Origin: an uncultured Erysipelotrichaceae bacterium
GTDB lineage: Bacteria > Bacillota_I > Bacilli_A > RF39 > UBA660
Direction: 5' to 3'
DNA: 12,781 bases
Assembly (NCBI GenBank): GCA_902772675.1
Contig: CACYBN010000165.1
Location: 1-12,781, forward strand
Below are positions 5,925-12,361 of this stretch, piece by piece. The translations under genes were made by a program, and so were the position numbers. How positions within the stretch are numbered: the stretch's first letter is position 1; each line of letters begins with the position of its first letter. The notes beneath the pieces are model-generated. The model did not search any database and was not told where the DNA came from. It saw only the letters and a list, made by a program, of their open reading frames with translations.

Positions 5925-7580
5925 ATGAAACAAGCTAAAGGTGGTAACAGAGAAAGAATTATTTCATGGTTATTCAATGAACAAGCAAGACAAAAAGCTG
6001 AAGAAATTGAAGAACAAGAAAAAAAAGAAAAGGTTGAAAAAGCAGAACAAGTAGAAAAACAAAAAAATATTCCTGAACCTCAAACTATTACTACTCAAGA
6101 AGTTGTTTCTACACCTACTCCTTTTTCTTTGCCTGATAATGATACTAAAGTTGAATTACCTGAAAATATAAAAGAACATGTACAAATAGGAGATACAGAT
6201 GTAACTATTAGTGTTACTCCTACAGAAAAAACAGTTGAAATAGTAGAAAGACCTCAAAAGATAACTCAACAATATGTAGATCATTCTAAAGAAATAGAAG
6301 AAATAATTACTAATATACCAGTAGATAATTCTAAAAGAATTGATTCCACTACTCCACAGCCATCATTATTTGTAGCTGAAGAAATAGTAGAAACTATAAA
6401 AGAAGAAAATAAAAAACAACATGAAGAAACAAGTACTAAGTTCTTTCCAGATACTAAACCTATTAATGAAATAACTGAAATAGCTGAAACTAAAATAGAA
6501 AGACCTGAACTAGTACAAGTATCTATATTAGAAGAAATAAATCAATTATTAAACGATGATAAAGCTGAATTAGATGATATTAAATATAAAATAGAAGTAT
6601 TACAAGATAAAGAGAAAAATGAGTTCTTACTCGATAATATTGAAAGAATTAAAAGAGAATTAGAAGAATTGATAAGAAGATTCGAAGAATTAAAAAAGAA
6701 ATATGATAAAGCATATACTAAACTAACATTAAGAGATTTAACTTTTATAAATAATAGTAAAGATATAGAAATATCTATTAGAGAATACGTAGATAACGCT
6801 AAAGATGGTAATATTGATGAATCATTTACTGAAATAATAGAAATAAAAAACTTTATAGAACTTATTAATAGTATTATTGAAGTTGAAAAAGAAAAAGATA
6901 CTGTTAAAGAAAGTGTCGATAATAAAATAGATGAATATTCTATTAGAGATGATGAATTTATTAAATTACAAGATCAATATACCGATATAGAAAAAGTAAA
7001 TTATGAAATAGAAAAATATAATAATCAAATTAATAGAATAGTTGAAGATTTAAAAAGAAAAGTAGAATCATCTACTGTTACAATAGATAGACAAGTACAA
7101 GTAACTAGACAAATAGTTCCTAATTTAAATAGAATTATGAGAGCTACTCTATCCTTAGCTGCAACATCTATGATACCTAGAACTCCAACTGGTACTTTAT
7201 TTAGAGCAGGATTATTTGCTTATGCAGCTCATTTAATGCTTAATGCTTTCCCTGTTGAAGAAAGACGTAGAGAAATAGTTACTCCATCACTAGATGATTA
7301 CACTACTGAATTAAATGATTCAAAAGATCAAATTAATAAAGCTCTTGATAATATTTCAGATGCATTAGATCAAATTAGTTATATAAAAGATCTTTTTGAT
7401 AAACAATTTTCTGAATATAAAGATTATATTCCTGAATATGCTGAAATGTTACATAATATATTTACTGTTGAACAAGAACTTGCAAGACAACAAACCAAAG
7501 CTTTAGAATTCTCTACTCAAATAGATTATTCTAAGGATGAAAACAAAGAAAAAGTTTTAATATATGAAGAATTTGCATAA
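5925..7580 (+). CDS. 551-residue charged coiled-coil protein of unknown function with a central-C-terminal hydrophobic segment
   Basis: I do not recognise this protein. It starts at an ATG behind AGGAGTTGG. Residues 1-20 form a basic amphipathic start (RERIISWLFNEQ), followed by a Glu/Lys repeat-like helix (24-47) and a low-complexity, Pro/Thr/Glu-rich linker to about 195. Heptad-like coiled coil then runs from about 200 to 265 (LDNIERIKRELEELIRRF) and again about 305-390. Residues 404-442 are hydrophobic and small-residue rich (ATLSLAATSM, AGLFAYAAHLMLNAF), broken by RTPTG, and could form one or two membrane or amphipathic helices. Another helical region follows (455-530). There is no signal peptide. 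It is the second gene after the lipoprotein and ends in the strong terminator, so both may act at the envelope together. A scaffold or cytoskeletal role is speculation. Confidence 0.88.
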   Translation: MKQAKGGNRERIISWLFNEQARQKAEEIEEQEKKEKVEKAEQVEKQKNIPEPQTITTQEVVSTPTPFSLPDNDTKVELPENIKEHVQIGDTDVTISVTPTEKTVEIVERPQKITQQYVDHSKEIEEIITNIPVDNSKRIDSTTPQPSLFVAEEIVETIKEENKKQHEETSTKFFPDTKPINEITEIAETKIERPELVQVSILEEINQLLNDDKAELDDIKYKIEVLQDKEKNEFLLDNIERIKRELEELIRRFEELKKKYDKAYTKLTLRDLTFINNSKDIEISIREYVDNAKDGNIDESFTEIIEIKNFIELINSIIEVEKEKDTVKESVDNKIDEYSIRDDEFIKLQDQYTDIEKVNYEIEKYNNQINRIVEDLKRKVESSTVTIDRQVQVTRQIVPNLNRIMRATLSLAATSMIPRTPTGTLFRAGLFAYAAHLMLNAFPVEERRREIVTPSLDDYTTELNDSKDQINKALDNISDALDQISYIKDLFDKQFSEYKDYIPEYAEMLHNIFTVEQELARQQTKALEFSTQIDYSKDENKEKVLIYEEFA

Positions 7581-7597
7581 CAAATTCTTCTTTTTTT
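7566..7597 (+). terminator. Strong Rho-independent terminator enclosing the stop codon
   Basis: A perfect ten-base stem, GAAGAATTTG with CAAATTCTTC, encloses the five-base loop CATAA and is followed by seven more T. The last codons of the 551-residue protein form the 5' arm, and the TAA stop (7578-7580) is in the loop. It separates the lipoprotein operon from the two-component system. Confidence 0.88.
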
Positions 7598-7628
7598 CAC
7601 ATAAATATCACAATATTTAGTATATAAT
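7596..7628 (+). promoter_or_regulatory. Promoter of the two-component system with a PhoP-box-like direct repeat
   Basis: A perfect -10 TATAAT (7623-7628) lacks a good -35 at the right distance. In that position lies the direct repeat TTCACA (7596-7601), five bases, then ATCACA (7607-7612), an 11-base period. OmpR/PhoB-family regulators typically bind such 11-base direct repeats, and the PhoP box of Bacillus is TT(A/C)ACA repeats with a similar gap. An activated, autoregulated promoter is inferred. The GGAGGG ribosome site follows at 7635-7640. Confidence 0.55.
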
Positions 7629-7647
7629 TAATTTGGAGGGAGATAAT

Positions 7648-8313
7648 ATGAAAGTACTTATCGTAGACGACGAAGAATTAATAAGAAATGTAATTAAAGA
7701 ATATGCTGAAATAGAAAAATATGAAGTATATGAAGCTGAAAATGGACTTAAAGCTATCGAAATAATAGAAAACAATGATATAGATGTCATCGTATTAGAT
7801 ATAATGATGCCTAAATTAGATGGTTACTCTACTTATAGAGAAATTAAAAAGATTAAGAAAATACCTACTATTATATTATCTGCTAGATCAGAAGAATATG
7901 ATAAATTATTTGGTTTTGAATTAGGAGTAGATGATTATTTAGCTAAACCTTTTTCTCCTAAAGAATTAATAGCTCGTATTAAAGCTGTTACAAGAAGAAA
8001 TCAAAAAGATGAACTAGAAGATAAATTTGTATATAAAACTCTAGAAGTAGACTTTGTTGGACATACAGTAAAAATAGATAATGAAGAAATAACTTTAACA
8101 CCAAAAGCTTTTGAAATATTAACTTATTTTATACAAAATCAAAAAGTTGCTATATCTAGAGATACCCTATTAAATAAAATATGGGGATATGATTTCTTCG
8201 GAGATGATAGAACAGTAGATACTCATATTAAGATGCTTAGAAACAGTTTAGGAGAATATAGAGATTTAATAAAAACAGTTCGTGGATTGGGATATAAATT
8301 TGAAATTAAATAA
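7648..8313 (+). CDS. OmpR/PhoB-family response regulator
   Basis: This DNA-binding response regulator of 221 residues accepts phosphate from the kinase encoded just downstream and controls transcription. The receiver domain (1-118) has the acidic pair Asp7/Asp8, the phosphoacceptor Asp51 in VIVLDIMMPKLDG, Ser78 in TIILSAR and Lys100 in YLAKPF. The C-terminal winged helix (about 126-221) shows the OmpR pattern: LTPKAFEILTYF, SRDTLLNKIWGYDF, RTVDTHIKMLRNSLG and the terminal hairpin TVRGLGYKFE. I chose the ATG at 7648 because GGAGGG lies 7 bases upstream; an earlier in-frame TTG at 7633 overlaps that site. Its 3' end overlaps the start of the kinase gene. The overall type resembles PhoP or WalR-like regulators; the regulon cannot be read from sequence. 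Confidence 0.97.
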   Translation: MKVLIVDDEELIRNVIKEYAEIEKYEVYEAENGLKAIEIIENNDIDVIVLDIMMPKLDGYSTYREIKKIKKIPTIILSARSEEYDKLFGFELGVDDYLAKPFSPKELIARIKAVTRRNQKDELEDKFVYKTLEVDFVGHTVKIDNEEITLTPKAFEILTYFIQNQKVAISRDTLLNKIWGYDFFGDDRTVDTHIKMLRNSLGEYRDLIKTVRGLGYKFEIK

Positions 8314-9700
8314 AAAAAGTCTAATGTTCCGTATATGGAACTATTTAATTGTATTCTCTATTCTCATTTTAGTATTTCTTTGGTTCTTTCAAGTAATATT
8401 GATAGACCAATTCTATGAATGGTATAAAACTAAAGAAGTAAAATCTAAAGCAACAGAAATTAAAACTTTATATGAAAAATATAAAGATGATGAATCTGCA
8501 TTTTATGAGTCGCTTGAAAATATTAGTATGAAAAATGGTATATGTATTGAACTTTATGGCAATGAAATAGAAATGAGTTATTCATCTAATATGAATAGAT
8601 CTTGTATTTTTAGAAATAAAGAATTAAATACTTATAAAAATGAATTTATTAATTCAAATGAAGATACTATTATTTATAAATTGGAATCTCCAGATAAATT
8701 AGAAGCTATTATTTTTGGTGTTAAAATAGATGATGGAGTTTATGCTTTCTTAAATACCTCTATAGTACCAATAGATTCCACTATTACAATATTACAAAAA
8801 CAATTAATTATAGTTACTATTATAGTAATATTATTATCTAGTATAATTGCTTATTTCATATCTAATAGATTATCTAATCCTATATCTAAACTTAATAAAT
8901 CTGCTAGTGATATGGCTAAAGGTGATTATTCAGTAATATTTCCTAATTCTGATATATCTGAAATAAATGAATTATCTAATACTTTAAATTATGCCAAAGA
9001 AGAATTAAAGAAAACAGATGATTTAAGAAAAGATTTAATAGCAAATGTATCACATGATTTAAAAACACCATTAACAATGATTAAAGCATATTCAGAAATG
9101 GTAAGAGATATAACCTATAAAGATGATGTTAAACGCGAAGAAAATTTAAATGTAATAATTGAAGAAGTAGATAGATTAAATCTTTTAATAAGTGATATTT
9201 TAGATTTATCTAAGATTCAATCTAATATAGAAGGATTAACTATAGAAGAATTTGATCTAATATCTACGATAAATAGTATTATTAATAGATTTGATATATT
9301 TAGACAAAAAGAAAAATATCATTTTATCTTCAATCATGAAAAAGACGAAATAATAATTTCTGCAGATAAGAAAAAAATAGAACAAGTAATATATAATCTT
9401 ATTGGAAATGCTATTAACTATGCTGGTCAAGATAAAAAAATAATAGTTAATGTAATTGAGAAAAAAGAGTGTATTAGAATAGAAATCCAAGATCATGGTA
9501 AAGGAATAGATCCTCAAGATATAGATCATATTTGGGATAAATACTATAAGAATGAAAAAAATCATAAAAGAAATGTAGTTGGTACTGGTTTAGGACTATC
9601 TATAGTAAAAAATATATTAGAACAACATTCATATAAATATGGTATTAAATCTAAAAAAGATGAAGGTAGTACTTTCTATTTTGAAATAAAAAAAGATTAG
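8300..9700 (+). CDS. Sensor histidine kinase (HAMP, HisKA, HATPase_c)
   Basis: This membrane sensor kinase of about 466 residues is the cognate partner of the preceding regulator. Transmembrane segment 1 (about 14-36) and segment 2 (about 168-188) enclose an extracellular sensor domain of some 130 residues containing two Cys; its ligand is unknown. HAMP follows (about 188-240: NRLSNPISKLNKSASDMAKGD). The H-box is NVSHDLKTPLTMIKAYSEMV, with the phosphorylated His near residue 252. The ATP-binding domain shows the N box (QVIYNLIGNAINYA), G1 (IQDHGKGID), F-like IWDKYYK and G2 (GTGLGLSIVK). The start is uncertain. The TTG at 8300 has TGGGAT upstream and overlaps the regulator by 14 bases; GTG at 8282 and ATG at 8324 are alternatives. 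The overlap suggests translational coupling. Confidence 0.95.
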   Translation: MKLNKKSLMFRIWNYLIVFSILILVFLWFFQVILIDQFYEWYKTKEVKSKATEIKTLYEKYKDDESAFYESLENISMKNGICIELYGNEIEMSYSSNMNRSCIFRNKELNTYKNEFINSNEDTIIYKLESPDKLEAIIFGVKIDDGVYAFLNTSIVPIDSTITILQKQLIIVTIIVILLSSIIAYFISNRLSNPISKLNKSASDMAKGDYSVIFPNSDISEINELSNTLNYAKEELKKTDDLRKDLIANVSHDLKTPLTMIKAYSEMVRDITYKDDVKREENLNVIIEEVDRLNLLISDILDLSKIQSNIEGLTIEEFDLISTINSIINRFDIFRQKEKYHFIFNHEKDEIIISADKKKIEQVIYNLIGNAINYAGQDKKIIVNVIEKKECIRIEIQDHGKGIDPQDIDHIWDKYYKNEKNHKRNVVGTGLGLSIVKNILEQHSYKYGIKSKKDEGSTFYFEIKKD

Positions 9701-9717
9701 TTTAAACTAATCTTTTT
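9690..9717. terminator. Bidirectional terminator between convergent genes
   Basis: This is a perfect 28-base palindrome centred at 9703/9704, with GATTAGTTT and AAACTAATC as its core and A/T runs at each end that serve as T tracts on both strands. It lies between the kinase stop (TAG 9698-9700, inside the 5' arm) and the stop of the convergent BIg2 gene at 9720-9722, three bases beyond the palindrome. Confidence 0.85.
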
Positions 9718-9719
9718 AT

Positions 9720-10874
9720 TTACATAAATTTATTATATCCTGGATCATGATCTGGATATATATAATTATCTTCACTATTACTTGATGATGAATTATCATT
9801 CATATCATCATGTCTTGAATCAATTATTCTCTTAATAAATAGACCTAATACAGTTAAACCAAAAGTAACTACCGCAGTAATTATAATAGCTAATAAAGAT
9901 GAATTATTCTTAGATTCTTTTACTTCTTCTGCAGTTACTTTTACTTTTAAAGATTTAGATATAGAACCAATTGATACTGTTACTTTAGCTTCTCCTGCTC
10001 CTACTGCTATTATTTTATTATTTCTATCAATAATAACTACTGATTCATCATTTGACGTATATGTAACTTTAGAAGAATCTACAGTAGCATTAGTAGGATC
10101 TAAAGTATAAGTAATAGTTTCTTTATCCCCTACTTTCATTTCTAATTCTTCTTTACTTAAAGATAAATCTTTTAAATCGATAACTTCATTTTCTACAGTT
10201 ATTTCTATACTTTTAACAGCACTACCACAATTAGCTGTTATTGTTGATGAACCTGCGCTAACAGCAGTTATTAATCCATTATTATCTACTGATACCACAC
10301 TAGGATTACTAGATGTAAAAGTTACAGTTTTATCAGTAGTATTATCAGGGGATACAGTAGCAGTTAATTGAGCAGTTTCATTTACTAATAAAGTAGTTTT
10401 AGTACTTACTAAATCAATACTAGATGCTTGTACTATTTTAGCTTTAGCAGATACAGTTACTTTCCCTCTAGCACCACTAGCTTGATTTGCACCTTCATGA
10501 ACTTCAGCATCTAAAACATCACTACTATTTAAATCTTTTTTAATCCAAAATACTGGATAAGTAACTACTCCCGGTTTAGAACCAATACAATAGATACTTT
10601 GTCTATTAAAATTAGAATCTTTTTGACGGAATGAACAACTACCATTACCACCATCTAAGAAACCTACTAATTCTAAATTATCAGTATTATCAAATAAGAA
10701 TGTAAAAGATGGTGAACTTGTATCAGATATAGATACTTTAGTAACTACAAATTCTCCTTTTACAGTAGCTTCAGGCATAGTTGAAATACCAAAACTCATA
10801 GAGATTGCTGATACTTTATCACATATCAAAAATATTATTAAACATATAGATAAAAATAATATTCTTTTCTTCAT
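9720..10874 (-). CDS. Membrane-anchored surface protein with two BIg2 (bacterial Ig-like) domains
   Basis: This exported protein of 384 residues has a signal peptide (1-23, basic start then hydrophobic core, VSA-like cleavage). A first extracellular domain (about 25-145), rich in beta strands and with two Cys (80 and 96), has a cohesin-like plan that I cannot name with certainty. Two BIg2 domains follow (about 149-227 and 234-315), recognisable by LTATVSPDNTTDKTVTFTSS with NGLITAVSAGSSTITA, and VGDKETITYTLDPTNATV with NKIIAVGAGEAKVTV. A membrane segment (327-347) and a 37-residue Asp/Asn/Ser-rich cytoplasmic tail end the protein; no LPXTG sortase signal is present. I chose the ATG at 10874 because GAGGTGG lies 7 bases upstream; the in-frame GTG at 10883 is inside that site. 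Adhesion or envelope organisation is inferred from the domains. Confidence 0.9.
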   Translation of the reverse strand: MKKRILFLSICLIIFLICDKVSAISMSFGISTMPEATVKGEFVVTKVSISDTSSPSFTFLFDNTDNLELVGFLDGGNGSCSFRQKDSNFNRQSIYCIGSKPGVVTYPVFWIKKDLNSSDVLDAEVHEGANQASGARGKVTVSAKAKIVQASSIDLVSTKTTLLVNETAQLTATVSPDNTTDKTVTFTSSNPSVVSVDNNGLITAVSAGSSTITANCGSAVKSIEITVENEVIDLKDLSLSKEELEMKVGDKETITYTLDPTNATVDSSKVTYTSNDESVVIIDRNNKIIAVGAGEAKVTVSIGSISKSLKVKVTAEEVKESKNNSSLLAIIITAVVTFGLTVLGLFIKRIIDSRHDDMNDNSSSSNSEDNYIYPDHDPGYNKFM

Positions 10875-10929
10875 ACATTCCACCTCTATTCTACTTTATC
10901 ATAAAAATAACTTTCATTTAACTGGAAAC

Positions 10930-10964
10930 AAAAGAAGATATTGTAAATTTACATATCTTCTTTT
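10930..10964 (-). terminator. Terminator of gmk enclosing the stop codon
   Basis: A 12-base stem (10930-10941 with 10953-10964) lies around an apical part (10942-10952) that is itself nearly self-complementary (GTAAATTTAC). T-rich sequence follows on the minus strand. The gmk TAA stop (10949-10951) lies in the apical part. Confidence 0.7.
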
Positions 10965-11644
10965 ACTTCTACTACCTTGTTTAACATATCTTTATCTGAT
11001 AATAACATCTCATGCATATATTCTTCTTCAGTATTTAAGAATACTTCTTCGATACGATCTGCTCTACACTTTTCAGATATTAATATAGCTTCTATCTTCT
11101 TAACAGTAGATTCTATCTCATCATTTATTACTACATAGTTATATTTAGTTACTTCATTCATTTCTCTATATGCAGTTTTAAATCTTTCCATTATCTTTTC
11201 TTTAGAATCAGTTCCTCTTTTAGTTAATCTAGATTTTAAAGCTTTTAAGCTTGGAGGTAATAAAAATATAAATATAGCTTCTGGTATTAATTCTTTTATT
11301 TGCATAGCTCCTTGTATTTCTATTACTAAAAATACATCAATACCTGCTTTTAATTTCTCATTTATAAACTCTTTTGGAGTACCATAATACTTTCCTACAT
11401 AACCTGCATATTCTAAGAAATATCCTTCTTCTATTTTTTGTTCAAATTCTTCATTAGAAACAAAATAATAATCTTTTCCATCTTCTTCTCCAGGTCTTAT
11501 ATCACGTGATGTCATAGAAATACTTATCCAAGCATTAGAATGACTTTTAATATATTCATTAACAATTGTATCTTTTCCAACTCCAGATGGACCTGATATA
11601 ACTACTAAACTACCTAATCCATTAGTCTTAATAATTTCACTCAT
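10949..11644 (-). CDS. gmk: Guanylate kinase
   Basis: This kinase phosphorylates GMP (or dGMP) with ATP to GDP, an essential step in guanine nucleotide synthesis in the cytosol. The P-loop is GPSGVGKDT (18-26); the usual Gly before Thr is Asp here. The GMP-binding region shows SMTSRDIRPGEEDGKDYYF (43-61) and EYAGYVGKYYGTP (78-90), with EIQGA (109-113) and the lid segment SRLTKRGTDS. At 231 residues it is some 20-30 residues longer than typical bacterial enzymes; the extra part is an acidic C-terminal tail after residue 205 (NTEEEYMHEM...). The ATG at 11644 follows GAGGTG at a good distance. The rpoZ gene that often follows gmk in Firmicutes is absent; the BIg2 surface protein gene follows instead, beyond a terminator. 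Confidence 0.96.
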   Translation of the reverse strand: MSEIIKTNGLGSLVVISGPSGVGKDTIVNEYIKSHSNAWISISMTSRDIRPGEEDGKDYYFVSNEEFEQKIEEGYFLEYAGYVGKYYGTPKEFINEKLKAGIDVFLVIEIQGAMQIKELIPEAIFIFLLPPSLKALKSRLTKRGTDSKEKIMERFKTAYREMNEVTKYNYVVINDEIESTVKKIEAILISEKCRADRIEEVFLNTEEEYMHEMLLSDKDMLNKVVEVKEDM

Positions 11645-11696
11645 ATTAACACCTCAATCATTATTATTTTATCATAATTATCGATATAAATAAATT

Positions 11697-11727
11697 GATA
11701 AAGAGTTATCATTGATAACTCTTTATT
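11697..11727 (-). terminator. Probable terminator of the NTP pyrophosphatase gene
   Basis: An 11-base perfect stem (11700-11710 with 11714-11724, AAAGAGTTATC and its complement) extends by two or three weaker pairs and encloses a three-base loop. The T tract on the minus strand is interrupted (TTTATCAATTT), so termination may be weaker. The gene's TAG stop is only 5 bases upstream of the perfect stem. Confidence 0.6.
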
Positions 11728-11729
11728 TA

Positions 11730-12323
11730 CTATTTTTCGTTTTCTATTTTATTCTTATACCATTCAGCAAAATCAAATTTAGCAGTTCCCCAGAATTTTG
11801 CTTCATAGTCTCTATCTTCTTCACGTAATTCACTTAAAGTTTTAGTTTCTCCATCAGGTATATAGAATTTATCATGCCATCTACCTAAATTTCCTCTTGC
11901 TTCTTTACTAATTGTACCAGTTCCACCACCTGCAAATACAACTGGTTCTCCGCCTGGTTCACAATAAGCAAAAGTATCTTCTAATCTAGCTTTTCTATTT
12001 TCTTCATTCTTAAACATTTCTAAGAACTTTTCTACCCCTATTTGTTTATCAAAATAAGCATTGTAAGGTCCTGGTAATCCACCTAAAGCATCGATATATA
12101 ATCCTGAATCAGATTTTATACAAGGTCTTCCTAACTTATCAGCAGCATATTTAACACTGAATGCTACTACATCTTTACAATCTTTAGCTTGAATCTCTAA
12201 TATTTCAAAATCTGGTGTTTTGATATCTATATCAAATCCATATTTTTCTTTAAATAAATGTTGAGCTTCTTCAAACTTTCCTTTGTTTCCTGTTAAATAA
12301 ACTGGTTTCATATTCTTTTTCAT
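11730..12323 (-). CDS. Non-canonical purine NTP pyrophosphatase (ITPase/HAM1 family), atypical
   Basis: Family enzymes hydrolyse ITP, dITP and XTP to monophosphates, keeping deaminated purines out of DNA and RNA. The 197-residue protein has TGNKGKF (11-17) for nucleotide binding, KSDSGL (70-75) with the conserved Asp, GGLPGPY (81-87), FAGGGTGTIS (130-139) and FYIPDGETKTLSEL. It departs from usual bacterial RdgB in two ways. PGPYNAYF replaces the bacterial PG.(Y/H)SAR(Y/F) pattern and looks closer to archaeal/eukaryotic ITPases. The C-terminal SHR..A motif is replaced by FWGTAKF, and the usual G(F/W)GYDP block is GRWHDKF. Activity is therefore likely but the substrate range is uncertain. The start follows AGGAGG. 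Its own -10 lies in the short gap after the M23 gene. Confidence 0.88.
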   Translation of the reverse strand: MKKNMKPVYLTGNKGKFEEAQHLFKEKYGFDIDIKTPDFEILEIQAKDCKDVVAFSVKYAADKLGRPCIKSDSGLYIDALGGLPGPYNAYFDKQIGVEKFLEMFKNEENRKARLEDTFAYCEPGGEPVVFAGGGTGTISKEARGNLGRWHDKFYIPDGETKTLSELREEDRDYEAKFWGTAKFDFAEWYKNKIENEK

Positions 12324-12343
12324 ATTTCCTCCTACTATTTATA

Positions 12344-12352
12344 ATTATATCA
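12344..12352 (-). promoter_or_regulatory. Extended -10 promoter of the NTP pyrophosphatase gene
   Basis: The minus strand reads TGA-TATAAT, a perfect -10 with extended TGn, 20 bases before the ATG. No good -35 is visible because that region codes for the end of the M23 protein. AGGAGG follows close downstream, so the leader would be short. Confidence 0.55.
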
Positions 12353-12361
12353 TTTTTTTTA

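Noticed and set aside
6001..6066. Glu/Lys-rich repeat suggesting a tandem repeat element
   Set aside because: The DNA is not a regular repeat; it is ordinary low-complexity coiled-coil coding sequence.
9257..9565. Minus-strand open frame of 102 codons, apparently membrane-like
   Set aside because: Antisense to the kinase ATP-binding domain; Ile/Phe/Tyr-rich translation arises from the antisense of Lys/Asn/Asp codons. No promoter or ribosome site seen.
10875..10929. Promoter for the BIg2 gene (TATGAT or TAGAAT as -10)
   Set aside because: TAGAAT is too close to the ribosome site and TATGAT has no -35 at acceptable spacing, so I could not support either.
11645..11699. Promoter for gmk (TATGAT near 11670)
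   Set aside because: A -10-like TATGAT is present on the minus strand, but no -35 hexamer fits and the AT-rich background makes chance matches likely.
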